From assembly GCA_964563925.1 (NCBI GenBank), contig CAZLZD010000002.1, positions 1 to 64,000 on the forward strand: a stretch of DNA of 64,000 nucleotides, read 5' to 3'. Numbering within the stretch: the first letter of the stretch is position 1; each line of letters starts with the position of its first letter. The position numbers and the translations under genes were made by a program. Under the pieces are notes generated by a model. The model was not told the origin of the DNA. It was given only the letters and a program-made list of their open reading frames with translations, and did not search any database. Positions 34,063-42,920 of the stretch are shown here, one piece after another. The stretch comes from JAUILA01 sp964563925 (GTDB taxonomy: Bacteria; Bacteroidota; Bacteroidia; Cytophagales; Cyclobacteriaceae).

Positions 34063-36261
34063 TTATTCTCCCGGATGATACGACCTTTCCGTATTCTTTT
34101 TCACATCCTCCCGGGTAAAAAATACTTTTTTCAATTCCCCGTTCATGAACATTTCAGCCTGATCGGTATAATGCGGCGAATCGGGGTCTGCCCGCTGCCC
34201 TCCGCCGATAATGGTCCAGGCTTCCACCTGCTCCGGGTCGAAATTCACCACCCCGATGAAACTGTTGCCCCCGGCGAAATATTGCTGATCAGTGTCATCC
34301 GGGTTATCGTAGTTGGCGGCAGGAAGAGAACCAAGGAATCCTGACATGAACCGGGAAGGAATTGAAGGTGCATCCTCGTCATACCGGGTCGGGTGATCCT
34401 GCAATCGCTGGAAACGGTACACATCGCCGAGCGGTATATTCACCTTGCCGTAGGTCCCGAGCATCTGGTCGCGGGCATTCTCCAGCGCCAGGAGAAAATC
34501 ATCATCAGACATCCGGTTACGGGCAACCACCATATTGGGATAGGATTCCAGGTTCATGCCCATGGTGGTATCGGCCGGCATATACTTGCCTGAAAGCCGG
34601 GCCACCGCCCTGGCGAATCGTTCCCCCAGCAAGGCCGCTTCTGAATGCACGGTTGCGCGCTGGTCCCATGTAAGCAATAATGTGGCTTCATCAGCGAGTC
34701 CGGACTTCCGGGGATCATTCTCCGGGAGCTTGTTATATGCTTCCTTCAGCCCGGGCAGGATCAGGTCAAAAAGCTGCAGATAGTTATCATAGGCCATGCC
34801 CCTGAATTTATCGGGCGTAAATGCCTGCTCGGCCTGTAATAACCGGAGCGCATTGGCAGCTCTGGGGTTATGATGATGACCGGTCATATAGTCCGGGTAG
34901 TCACCGGGTTTCGGCGAATCAGGTCCGGCGGCCAGGTAGGGGGTGGAATTACAGTTTTGGATATAACCCACGGATGGATTTATCACCTGGATTATCTCAT
35001 CCAGCGGGTGCAGTCCCATCCAGTCATTCTCGGGGGCACTTGGCACGGGTTGCCTCCAGTTGCGGGCCTGGTTACGGCGTGGGACAAAATTACCATTCCA
35101 GTAAGCGATGTTGCCGTCCACATCGGCATACACCGTATTATTGGTGGCGTTGGAACGGATGCTCATCACCTCCCGGAAATCCTCAAGCCCGCCGGCCTTC
35201 ATCGTTTTCCATTCTTGCTCCAGCTCCTTTTCAGGCATGTGCAGCGGCGTCAGGCTGACGTGGTATTCACCCCGCTTCGCCAGGACCGGCCCGTGATGGG
35301 TATAGTGTACCGCATAGGTACGTTCGGCCATACTGCCGTCATCCTGGCGATACCGGATCGTATGCTGCCGGGTATCCACATCGCGCCACTGGTCCCCGAA
35401 TTTATACTGAAGCCGCCCGTCCCGTTCCTCGATTGTTTCCAAAAAGGAATCCTGGGTGTCCGTGCCGCTGGACGTATGCATCCAGCCACAGAAATTATTG
35501 AACCCGTGATAAATAAAAAACTGTCCCTTGCTCACGGCGCCGTACACATCCAGTCCGTCCTCCTGTTCGCTTACCAGGTGGGCTTCCAGCCGGTGATATA
35601 CGCTCACATGCGGATTGATCACCAGCATTGCGTTGCCGTTGGCAGTGCGGGAAGGGCCTACTGCAAATCCGTTCGACCCGTTGTTTTCCCCGCCCTGTTC
35701 TTCCGTGCCAGGGTTCTGGTTGTTGAAATAGTCAGCGATTTCACGCCGGGAGACGGAGGTCTGGTTGCTGGTGTTTCCCTCCGAGGAACCTTCTGTGTAG
35801 GTCAGGGCATACCAGGGTTTGTATTTTTTGATCAGGGTTGCCTTCCCCGGGTTCTTGCTGAGGTAGAAGTTCATGCCGTCGGCAAAAGCCACCATTAGCT
35901 CCTGAAGCCATGGTTCCAGGGTTTCGTAAAGAGCCACCATGCGTACCGAGTCACTGAAGGCACGGGCATAGAGGTCATTCATGAGCATTCGCTCGCCATT
36001 CACTTCAGACAACCGTCCCAGTCCTTTGATGTACTGGTATTCCACCCTGGGAAAATCATCTTCGCACTGCGCGTACATGAGTCCGAATACCACATCGGCA
36101 TCGGTTTTCCCATAGATATGTGGGACTCCCCAGGTGTCACGCACAATGGTGACATTCTCCGCCCGGGATTCCCAGCGGTCTTTTTCTTCCGTGGTAAAGG
36201 TCTGGGCGGTCGCATTTTGGACAGCCAGTATGAACAGAACGGGCAACAGGATTTTCTTCAT
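34063..36261 (-). CDS. Penicillin acylase family (S45) N-terminal nucleophile hydrolase
   Basis: This 732-residue secreted protein (signal ILLPVLFILAVQNATAQ) has the penicillin/aculeacin acylase layout: an alpha part (about 30-190, with IVRDTWGVPHIYG and LMYAQCEDDFPRVEY) and a beta part whose new N-terminus is Ser196 in NGSNGFAVGPS. In this family the precursor cuts itself before that serine, which then acts as the nucleophile. Relatives cleave acyl side chains from penicillins, acyl-homoserine lactones or lipopeptides; which one applies here is unknown. It precedes the Tat-exported PLP enzyme in what looks like an operon. The periplasm is the likely site. Confidence 0.9.
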   Translation of the reverse strand: MKKILLPVLFILAVQNATAQTFTTEEKDRWESRAENVTIVRDTWGVPHIYGKTDADVVFGLMYAQCEDDFPRVEYQYIKGLGRLSEVNGERMLMNDLYARAFSDSVRMVALYETLEPWLQELMVAFADGMNFYLSKNPGKATLIKKYKPWYALTYTEGSSEGNTSNQTSVSRREIADYFNNQNPGTEEQGGENNGSNGFAVGPSRTANGNAMLVINPHVSVYHRLEAHLVSEQEDGLDVYGAVSKGQFFIYHGFNNFCGWMHTSSGTDTQDSFLETIEERDGRLQYKFGDQWRDVDTRQHTIRYRQDDGSMAERTYAVHYTHHGPVLAKRGEYHVSLTPLHMPEKELEQEWKTMKAGGLEDFREVMSIRSNATNNTVYADVDGNIAYWNGNFVPRRNQARNWRQPVPSAPENDWMGLHPLDEIIQVINPSVGYIQNCNSTPYLAAGPDSPKPGDYPDYMTGHHHNPRAANALRLLQAEQAFTPDKFRGMAYDNYLQLFDLILPGLKEAYNKLPENDPRKSGLADEATLLLTWDQRATVHSEAALLGERFARAVARLSGKYMPADTTMGMNLESYPNMVVARNRMSDDDFLLALENARDQMLGTYGKVNIPLGDVYRFQRLQDHPTRYDEDAPSIPSRFMSGFLGSLPAANYDNPDDTDQQYFAGGNSFIGVVNFDPEQVEAWTIIGGGQRADPDSPHYTDQAEMFMNGELKKVFFTREDVKKNTERSYHPGE

Positions 36262-36333
36262 AGCAGAAAATTGTTCAATTGCCCGGTAATTTAAAAACGG
36301 AATTCCACGTGCGGTGGACAGGCAGTGAAATTG

Positions 36334-36879
36334 TTATCGTGAGCCAAACAGCCTCCAGGCAGCATATATCTCCCACATCCTGAAGTGAACATCCTGGATC
36401 ACGGGATTATCGGAAATATCAGAAAGCCCGTGTACATACCGGCCGCCGATCTCCAGGGGTACCTTGAATTCAAAGCCGGCACCGATAACGCCGCTCAGGG
36501 CAGTACCTTTAAAATCCTCCTTTTCCACACCGGGTGCATCCACATTCAGCAGAAATCCCAGGTGAGCCCCCGCGTAAATGTTAACCGGCGCAAACCGTAT
36601 TTGTAACAGCAAGGGTACCGCCAGGTAGTCAAAACTGTATTCAAACCCGCTGGTCTCCCCGGCCTGGTGGGAGAAATACACCTCGGGCTGAATGGCAAAT
36701 TCTTCGTTAATCGCATAGTTGCCGAAGATTCCGCCATAATAGCCGGTTTCGGAATCGGTGGTGAGGTATTCGCTTTCAAGCTTTGAAAAATTGACCCCAC
36801 CCTTAATGCCCGCAGAAAACTGGCCATAGCTGCACAGGGTTGCCACACAAAAGGCAAGGCCTAAAAAGAATTTTTTCAT
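36334..36879 (-). CDS. PorT-like outer membrane beta-barrel protein
   Basis: A 181-residue protein with a signal peptide (LGLAFCVATLCSYGQ) and an eight-strand barrel pattern starting FSAGIKGGVNFSKLES, the signature of the Bacteroidota 'outer membrane beta-barrel/PorT' group. It ends VHFRMWEIYAAWRLFG, a typical last strand, though with Arg at the end instead of an aromatic residue. It is a paralogue of the next gene (37003-37554): both have GIKAG/GIKGG, YAGPQIG/YAGAHLG and GGRYVYGISDVSD/GGRYVHGLSDISD. It may be an adhesin or structural barrel; the family has no common biochemical function. Confidence 0.85.
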   Translation of the reverse strand: MKKFFLGLAFCVATLCSYGQFSAGIKGGVNFSKLESEYLTTDSETGYYGGIFGNYAINEEFAIQPEVYFSHQAGETSGFEYSFDYLAVPLLLQIRFAPVNIYAGAHLGFLLNVDAPGVEKEDFKGTALSGVIGAGFEFKVPLEIGGRYVHGLSDISDNPVIQDVHFRMWEIYAAWRLFGSR

Positions 36880-36960
36880 GACGTTGAAAAATGATAATCG
36901 GGGGAAGATAGGATATTTTAAACGGGTGGCCGGTACGGTGTAAGATTTCCTGTCAGAAAT

Positions 36961-36990
36961 AAAAAAACCCTGCCGGAGGGGCAGGGTTTA
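36961..36990 (-). terminator. Rho-independent terminator between the two barrel genes
   Basis: A 7-base stem, CCCTGCC (36968-36974) with GGCAGGG (36980-36986), is flanked by an A-run on the left, which is a T-run on the minus strand. It lies 13 bases after the stop of the barrel gene at 37003. It separates the two paralogues, so each has its own unit. Confidence 0.85.
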
Positions 36991-37002
36991 TCAGGTTATA
37001 TG

Positions 37003-37554
37003 CTAACGCTCACCGATGAGCTGCCAGGCCACGTACAATTGCCAGGTGTGGTTGTTTACCGAACCGAAGTCAGGGATGTCAGACACGTCCGATATTCCAT
37101 AGACGTACCGGCCTCCGACTTCCAGCTTGAGCGGAAGATCCACTCCCACGCCAAATACCATGGCCCAGTCGATGGATTTGAAATCATCGTCGTACGGCTC
37201 CGGAACATCCACATTGCTGATGATCCCGATCTGGGGGCCGGCGTAAAGATTGAGGGCGCTCAGGTTGGCCTGCAGGAGAATGGGAATTTTCAGGTAATCA
37301 AAATCAATGTCTTCGCTGCTGTCCGGGAATTCAGCGCCGATCGAGGAATACATGATCTCGGGCTGAAGGGCAAATATTTCCCCCAGTTTAACATTGGCAA
37401 AGGCCCCGAAATGAAATCCTGTTTTGGAATCCGTATTGATATCCTCAAAGTCTATATTCGAGAAATTGGCTCCCGCTTTTATTCCAAGCCCGACCTGTGA
37501 ATAGGCCACGGCCGTTGCCAGCATAAAAATGGAGACTAATGTTATTTTCTTCAT
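37003..37554 (-). CDS. PorT-like outer membrane beta-barrel protein, paralogue of 36334-36879
   Basis: A 183-residue protein with a signal peptide (LVSIFMLATAVAYSQ), barrel start VGLGIKAGANFSNIDFE and final strand NHTWQLYVAWQLIG. Its paralogue lies downstream with the matching blocks described there. Length and architecture are alike, so a tandem duplication is the simplest explanation. It is followed by its own terminator. Confidence 0.85.
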   Translation of the reverse strand: MKKITLVSIFMLATAVAYSQVGLGIKAGANFSNIDFEDINTDSKTGFHFGAFANVKLGEIFALQPEIMYSSIGAEFPDSSEDIDFDYLKIPILLQANLSALNLYAGPQIGIISNVDVPEPYDDDFKSIDWAMVFGVGVDLPLKLEVGGRYVYGISDVSDIPDFGSVNNHTWQLYVAWQLIGER

Positions 37555-37674
37555 GATTTTCAGATGTTGGTTGATAGCAATAACGCGGCGTTTCCCGATT
37601 TGTTTCAGCAGGAATCCGTCTGTTTGTGTCTCACCTGAATTTTCTTTTACGCATTCAATTTTGCCCCAAAATCC

Positions 37675-38466
37675 TCATATTTCACCGCGTCGTATCTTTT
37701 GAAAGGGGGAAGTTTCGTGGTTCAGGTATCCGTGGTAGGCAGAAGCCACAAAGAGTACGAGACATATACCCACACAAACCCAGGCCAGTGTTGGCTCGGT
37801 GTCCCAATGCCGCACCGCAACAGCAGCAATACCCCAGACTCCCACCAGGGCAGCTTCCCGCAGATTTCGCATATATATCATCATGAGGTAAATACCCATG
37901 GCGACGAGGAGTATGAGAATGGCCCAGGTCATTTCGGAGAATGGTCCGCCGGTCCATCCCTCACTGACCAGCCAGGCGGAAACATTGACCACAGCGGCGA
38001 GGATGATCCAGCCAAGGTAAAGGACCACCGGCCACCAGACAGCCACAATTATACGCACCGGTGCATCCCAGATTTCAAGACGGAGTCGTACGACCAGCTG
38101 CAGCAATGCGAGTAACAGGAGGAACATGATTATCACCGAAGTGTCTGTCATCAGTGACATCCAGCTCCAAATCCAGAGTCCGTTGGCAATGTTGGCCACC
38201 GCCAGCCAGATTCCGATCTGCGCGAGCTGGTCTTCCCTGCCGGTCAGGTACTGAAACCATTGAAACCCTATGAATACGATCAGTCCGAGGTAGATCAGGC
38301 CCCAAATGGCAAAGGCATAATCTGCGGGTGTTATCAGTGTCATGAACCGGTCGCTGATCTCGCCGATGCTTTCGCCTTCAACGGCGCTTGCATTTACATA
38401 ATAGTTGGCATAAAGGGTCCCCGCGAAGGTAATTGTGTTTAGCAGCAGCCATCCGATCCTGGTCAT
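37675..38466 (-). CDS. TspO/MBR-related tryptophan-rich membrane protein
   Basis: A 263-residue protein with eight or so hydrophobic segments and many tryptophans. The part TPADYAFAIWGLIYLGLI, then NGLWIWSWMSL and PVVLYLGWIILAAVVNVSAWL follow the pattern of TspO-like sensory proteins, although the length exceeds the usual 150-160 residues of TspO. Longer members are common in Bacteroidota. TspO binds tetrapyrroles and affects stress responses; this longer type is not characterised. It is divergent from the DUF4184 gene with 66 bases between the start codons. Confidence 0.75.
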   Translation of the reverse strand: MTRIGWLLLNTITFAGTLYANYYVNASAVEGESIGEISDRFMTLITPADYAFAIWGLIYLGLIVFIGFQWFQYLTGREDQLAQIGIWLAVANIANGLWIWSWMSLMTDTSVIIMFLLLLALLQLVVRLRLEIWDAPVRIIVAVWWPVVLYLGWIILAAVVNVSAWLVSEGWTGGPFSEMTWAILILLVAMGIYLMMIYMRNLREAALVGVWGIAAVAVRHWDTEPTLAWVCVGICLVLFVASAYHGYLNHETSPFQKIRRGEI

Positions 38467-38532
38467 ACAGTGAGATTTTTTGTTACCCGGGGAAGATACG
38501 TATCTTTAGCGAGGAACGCTAAATACATCCAT

Positions 38533-39252
38533 TTGCCCCTCACGTTCAGTCATCCGGCTATTGTGCTTCCCTTTGTCAGGAAGCGTTATTTTTCGGCATC
38601 CGGTCTCATAATCGGGTCCATGACGCCTGATTTCGAATACTTTATCCGGATGAAACTGGCAGGGGAACATGGCCATACCTGGCCCGGGATAATCTATTTT
38701 GATTTGCCGGTGGGCTTTATCCTGCTGATTGCCTGGTATTACCTGGTGAGGGAGCCTTTCATACACAATCTTCCCAAAGGAGTGGCTGAAAGATTAAAAC
38801 ACCTTCGCATAGAGCAATGGCGTCCCTGGTTAAAATCAAAATGGCCTGTGATTCTTTTCAGTCTGATGATCGGGGCCGCATCCCATGTGCTCTGGGACAG
38901 CTTCACCCATAACAACACCTTTATCACCGGAAATATTCCTTTCCTGCGGACCGGCGTGTATTTTTTCAACGAAGGGTACCCGCTGTACCATATTCTCCAG
39001 CATGTAAGCACGGGAGTCGGACTCGCCATAGGTCTGACCATTTTTTTTGTACAGCCCGCAAAGCCATTTGTCAGAAAACGATCTCCTGCTTTCTGGCCTG
39101 TACTTATTGGTTTAACCGGGGCCCTGGCTGCATTCCGTCTGGCCTTTATGGATTTTGAAATTAAGATCGGCCATGTGGTGGTGATCCTGATTGCCGCAGG
39201 CATGTACGCTTGCCTGCTGACCTCCGCCATTTTCCTGCGCCGTTACCGCTGA
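38533..39252 (+). CDS. DUF4184 family membrane protein, TTG start
   Basis: A 239-residue membrane protein. The family begins MP(F/L)TFSHPAIVLP, and here that sequence starts at a TTG codon at 38533, with no ATG giving the same N-terminus. An ATG at 38470 in the same frame adds 21 unrelated residues and overlaps the promoter of the TspO-like gene, so I prefer TTG. The hydrophobic core has GSMTPDFEYF, HVLWDSFTH and HILQHVSTGVG, all conserved DUF4184 blocks with aspartate and histidine residues. These resemble the metal-dependent hydrolase (YdjM-like) pattern. The function is unknown. Confidence 0.78.
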   Translation: MPLTFSHPAIVLPFVRKRYFSASGLIIGSMTPDFEYFIRMKLAGEHGHTWPGIIYFDLPVGFILLIAWYYLVREPFIHNLPKGVAERLKHLRIEQWRPWLKSKWPVILFSLMIGAASHVLWDSFTHNNTFITGNIPFLRTGVYFFNEGYPLYHILQHVSTGVGLAIGLTIFFVQPAKPFVRKRSPAFWPVLIGLTGALAAFRLAFMDFEIKIGHVVVILIAAGMYACLLTSAIFLRRYR

Positions 39253-40545
39253 TCACTTACCGGAAAGCCGGTACATCAGCAGTGCGGCCCGTTTCACCAG
39301 GTCATCCAGCCTGGACAAATAGCCGAATTCATCCGGCGTGTGATCCTTACCCCCGCTCAGGCCGAGTCCGTCAATAGCTCCTTTCACCCGGTCGGCGGCA
39401 AAGGAGATATCTGCTGCTCCGGCATTAATGGGCTCCACTGCCGTAACCTCACCAAAACCAAGATCCTGGCTTGCCTGACTATAGATAGCCAGTAATTCAC
39501 GGTTGGCGTCTGTGCGGTCCATGGGCGGGTATCCTCCCTCGTTAAAGCTGAGGGTTGCGCTGGTATGGGGCAGGTTCTGGCTGGCAATACGCTGCATTAT
39601 TTGCCGGGCCCGCTCCAGCTGTGCCACACTTACCGCCCGGATATCACCGTGGGCCACGGCGGTTTCGGCAACAATATTATTTTTTCCAGTCACCGTTCCC
39701 CCGATATTGACCGGATCCTCGGCCAGACTGGTACCTCCCAGAATCACACCCGGGTTAAAGGTAAGGAACTCTTCATTCCTCAATTCGGAATAGAAAGCTG
39801 TCAGAATCCGTGACAGTTCATAGATTGCCCCGGCACCCACCTCGTCCGAAAAAATCTGGGACGAATGAGCCGGACGGCCCTTCACCTGCAATGTCCAGCC
39901 CGAAGAGCTGCGTCGGGAAATGACCGCAGTTTCAAAGCGACTGTCGCCGTTCTCAAACCCGAGGGCATAATCCGCACGTCCGGCGGCTTCACGAATAGAT
40001 TTCTTGGAGGCTGAAATCGGACTGCCGCTCTTCTCCTCATCCCCGGTCATGACCACTTCCACTGTCAGGTCGTCAAGGACGCCTGCTTCTTTCAATGCCT
40101 TAAGCGCATATAGGATGATCACGTCACCGCCTTTCATATCCACTACGCCCGGCCCTTTCATCGTGCTGTCATTAACCATCGTGTACTCCTGGTTCGGGTG
40201 ATCAGGCTCGAAGACCGTATCCAGGTGTCCGATCAATAACAACCGCGGCGCATCCTTTTTTCCTTCATGGACAGCGACCAGGTGTCCTGCCCGGTCAAAG
40301 GCATCACCCGGTTCCCACCGGACCCGGAAGCCCAGGGCTTCAAATTCCTTCATGAAAACTTCGCCAACCTGTTTTACTCCCTCGAAATTCATCGTCCCGC
40401 TGTTTATGTTCACCACCTTCCTGAGCAGTGTAACGGCTTCTTCAGCCTGGTCATCCGCGGTTCTGACGATCTTTTTTTCGACCCGGTTTAACTGTCCGAA
40501 TACAGATCCGGAAACCAGCAACAATAGTATAATAGCTTTTCCCAT
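39253..40545 (-). CDS. M20 family metallopeptidase (glutamate carboxypeptidase-like)
   Basis: A 430-residue enzyme with a short signal (IILLLLVSGSVFGQ). The two-zinc site of M20 is visible in GHLDTVFEP (His and Asp), GPGVVDMKGG (bridging Asp) and MTGDEEKSGSP (catalytic Glu and a zinc ligand), with further ligands in ALGFENGD and the C-terminal GKDHTPDEFG. The sequence is closest to carboxypeptidase G2-type enzymes, which release C-terminal glutamate from acylated substrates, and here it acts in the periplasm. The lid/dimer domain (about 215-330) starts RRSSSGWTLQVKGRPAHSSQ. It is divergent from the AlkD gene. Confidence 0.9.
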   Translation of the reverse strand: MGKAIILLLLVSGSVFGQLNRVEKKIVRTADDQAEEAVTLLRKVVNINSGTMNFEGVKQVGEVFMKEFEALGFRVRWEPGDAFDRAGHLVAVHEGKKDAPRLLLIGHLDTVFEPDHPNQEYTMVNDSTMKGPGVVDMKGGDVIILYALKALKEAGVLDDLTVEVVMTGDEEKSGSPISASKKSIREAAGRADYALGFENGDSRFETAVISRRSSSGWTLQVKGRPAHSSQIFSDEVGAGAIYELSRILTAFYSELRNEEFLTFNPGVILGGTSLAEDPVNIGGTVTGKNNIVAETAVAHGDIRAVSVAQLERARQIMQRIASQNLPHTSATLSFNEGGYPPMDRTDANRELLAIYSQASQDLGFGEVTAVEPINAGAADISFAADRVKGAIDGLGLSGGKDHTPDEFGYLSRLDDLVKRAALLMYRLSGK

Positions 40546-40601
40546 AACAGATAGGTCAAATCTACCTAATTTTATAAAGTATCACCGACGGATTTATGTG
40601 A

Positions 40602-41246
40602 ATGGATATCACCCAACGTTTTCTGGACGGGGCAGACCCCGGAAAGGCCGAAAAAATGGCGGCATATATGAAGAACCGCTTTCATTTCCTGGGATTGCCG
40701 GGGCCCGTCCGCAAGGAGCTCCAGCGTGATATTCTCCGGGATAAAACGAGGGAACCTTCGGTAGACTGGGAGTGGGTGAGATGGCTGTACTCCTTCCCGC
40801 AACGTGAATTTCATTACCTCGCGGTGGATTACCTCAGAAAAACGGTGCGCAAAATGCAGCCTGATGACCTTTCGCAGCTCCGATCACTAATACAAACCCA
40901 TTCCTGGTGGGATACGGTTGACCTGCTGGCCGGTGTGGTGGGCGAACTGGTCAGGAGATACCCCGACCTTAAGGAGAGCCGGGTCAAATCATGGATCAGC
41001 GACGAGGATTTCTGGATTCGGCGTGTATCTGTCCTCTTCCAGTTGAAATTCCGTAACCAAACGGATACGCAATTCCTGTCCATGGCGATAGCCGGCAACC
41101 TTGGCTCTTCGGAATTTTTCATCAACAAGGCCATTGGATGGGCGCTCAGGGAGTATTCAAAGACCGATGCCGAATGGGTGGTTGAATTCATTGAGAATCA
41201 TGAATTGTCAAACCTGAGCCGAAGGGAGGCATCAAAATATCTTTAG
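40602..41246 (+). CDS. DNA alkylation repair protein (AlkD-like)
   Basis: A 214-residue all-helical HEAT-like protein. Typical AlkD motifs are present: KNRFHFLGLPGPVRKELQRD near 27-46, SWWDTVDLLAG (Trp and Asp that contact the DNA) near 101-111 and DFWIRRVSVLFQLKF near 134-148. AlkD glycosylases excise 3- and 7-alkylated purines without flipping the base. It starts at ATG 40602, 56 bases from the divergent M20 gene. Its end overlaps the end of the M28 gene by 4 bases. Confidence 0.9.
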   Translation: MDITQRFLDGADPGKAEKMAAYMKNRFHFLGLPGPVRKELQRDILRDKTREPSVDWEWVRWLYSFPQREFHYLAVDYLRKTVRKMQPDDLSQLRSLIQTHSWWDTVDLLAGVVGELVRRYPDLKESRVKSWISDEDFWIRRVSVLFQLKFRNQTDTQFLSMAIAGNLGSSEFFINKAIGWALREYSKTDAEWVVEFIENHELSNLSRREASKYL

Positions 41247-42919
41247 CGCAGGGAGGCCAGCGCTTTTTTTCCGGCATCCCGAATCTTTCCCCGGGCCGCA
41301 TTAACCGCCGCGTCAAGTTCCGGGCCACTGGCCAGGTCGGTTACGGTTCCAGCCACGGCCACATAATAGTCGGTCCAGGTACGGAGGATGTCTTCCTGTT
41401 CCTTTCGGGCTTCCCCTTCTGACAGGGCTTTCTGGCTGAGACGGGCTTCCTCGGCCAGCCTTTCTTCTGCTGCAAAAACGATCTCATTGAGGATGTCCAG
41501 GGCGAGGTCCTCATGGCCGTTGGCCAGTGTCATCACCACTGACAGGGTACCGGCCACCACATTACGCAGGGTTTCCACGGACACCTTGTCAATCCGGTCC
41601 TGGTCGGTATGATAAAACTGATCGGTAAAATGCCAGAACAACACCGCGGGAATATTTCCCCGAAGGAACGGAACGTGGTCACTTCCTCCTTCATAGGGAT
41701 TTGACTGTACATTCCATTCGCGGGACTCACCCAGCGACTTAAATCTTTTCATCACAAAATCATTAAGATAATGTGGCTGAAGTTCCTCTTTTGAGATTGG
41801 CCTGCCACCCCATTCACTGTGCTTATCCTCGCCCCGGGTCCAGACTGCACTCGGATCCGGCATTTTTTCGATTAGGAAACTTCCGCCGGTAACTGCCGTA
41901 TTCTCCCCGACCATATCCAGGCTGAAGCCCCATTTGATCTGGTCTCCATGCTCTTCCACATAGCGCCGTGTGGAGGTAATCTCGTCACCCCAAAGAAAGG
42001 TGATGGTGCGGTCGGGGGCAATTTCAGGATTCCAGCGCGCGAGAATTTCGGCTATTTCGGTCGCGGCACCCACACCGCTGGCATTGTCATTGGCGCCAGG
42101 CTCCTGTACATGGGCACTGATCACTACTTCTTCCTGTGGAAGCTGGGTTCCGTGCACCTGTGCGACAAGGGTGAGCTCGGGGGCTTCAGTAAACCAAGTG
42201 TCTATAAAAACCGTGGCTTCTTTCCCCCCGTTGTTGAGGAACTGGTTGAGCGATTCCCGTGCGGCGTAGGATAACGCCACAGACCAGGAGGCAATCGTGT
42301 CATTGTACGGGATGCTTCTGAACTGAATGGATTGCCGGTTCACCGCAGGACGGAGGTATTCCGGCATTTCGTAGGTAAGGATACCAGCCGCACCAAACTC
42401 TCCGACAGCAGCCCGGTACAGATAATAGGGATGCATTTCGGCATAGACGATCTTGCCGCGGACATCCTTGCCGGGAAGCTCTTCCAGGTCATTGATCTTT
42501 ATTATTTCCGCGGTCACCCCGCCGGACGGGGTCGGGTGCGAATTGACCGCCACCATATTCCGGTTTGTCCTGAAGGCCAGCAGCGGCATATTCTCCCCTT
42601 CCAGTTTCAGCCAGGCATCAACCGGGTACCAGGCCGGCTTATCTAGCGGCCGTTCTTCAATCCGGTAAGTCAGCGGGGCCGGACCGTCAGCCTCGGGCAC
42701 ATAACCTGCCTTCTCCAGTTTTTCCTTCACTCTCAGGATCGTGGAATCAAACCCAGGGTTGCCGGCCAGCCTCCAGAATTGTTCGGCATAGGCGGTGATT
42801 TCGTAGGCAGTCTCTCCCGTAGCTGCGGCACGTGCGTTCCGCTCGATGCCCTCTGATTGTGCACCGGCAACAGTATACAGGGTCGAAATGATGATCAGGA
42901 GCAGGATATATTTTCTCAT
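41243..42919 (-). CDS. M28 family metallopeptidase
   Basis: A 558-residue secreted enzyme (signal ILLLIIISTLYTVAGAQ). It has an early domain (about 60-200) like a PA insert, with the fragment EIIKINDLEELPGKDVRGKI. The M28 catalytic domain (about 245-470) has zinc ligands in ISAHVQEPGANDNASG (His, Asp) and GDEITSTRRYVEEHGD (catalytic Glu, Asp), with FSLDMVGE and GGSDHVPF (His) completing the site. A helical C-terminal tail of 80 residues follows. Enzymes of this type remove N-terminal residues or cleave glutamate-linked peptides. It follows the DinB-like gene by one base and is probably made from the same message. Confidence 0.88.
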   Translation of the reverse strand: MRKYILLLIIISTLYTVAGAQSEGIERNARAAATGETAYEITAYAEQFWRLAGNPGFDSTILRVKEKLEKAGYVPEADGPAPLTYRIEERPLDKPAWYPVDAWLKLEGENMPLLAFRTNRNMVAVNSHPTPSGGVTAEIIKINDLEELPGKDVRGKIVYAEMHPYYLYRAAVGEFGAAGILTYEMPEYLRPAVNRQSIQFRSIPYNDTIASWSVALSYAARESLNQFLNNGGKEATVFIDTWFTEAPELTLVAQVHGTQLPQEEVVISAHVQEPGANDNASGVGAATEIAEILARWNPEIAPDRTITFLWGDEITSTRRYVEEHGDQIKWGFSLDMVGENTAVTGGSFLIEKMPDPSAVWTRGEDKHSEWGGRPISKEELQPHYLNDFVMKRFKSLGESREWNVQSNPYEGGSDHVPFLRGNIPAVLFWHFTDQFYHTDQDRIDKVSVETLRNVVAGTLSVVMTLANGHEDLALDILNEIVFAAEERLAEEARLSQKALSEGEARKEQEDILRTWTDYYVAVAGTVTDLASGPELDAAVNAARGKIRDAGKKALASLR

Positions 42920-42920
42920 A

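Noticed and set aside
34870..35898. A 342-codon plus-strand frame inside the acylase gene
   Set aside because: Long antisense frames arise from GC-rich codon usage. The minus-strand acylase has all its motifs.
32741..36261. A beta-lactam biosynthesis cluster
   Set aside because: Only two families reminiscent of beta-lactam chemistry are present, both exported, and no synthetase or isopenicillin N synthase is found.
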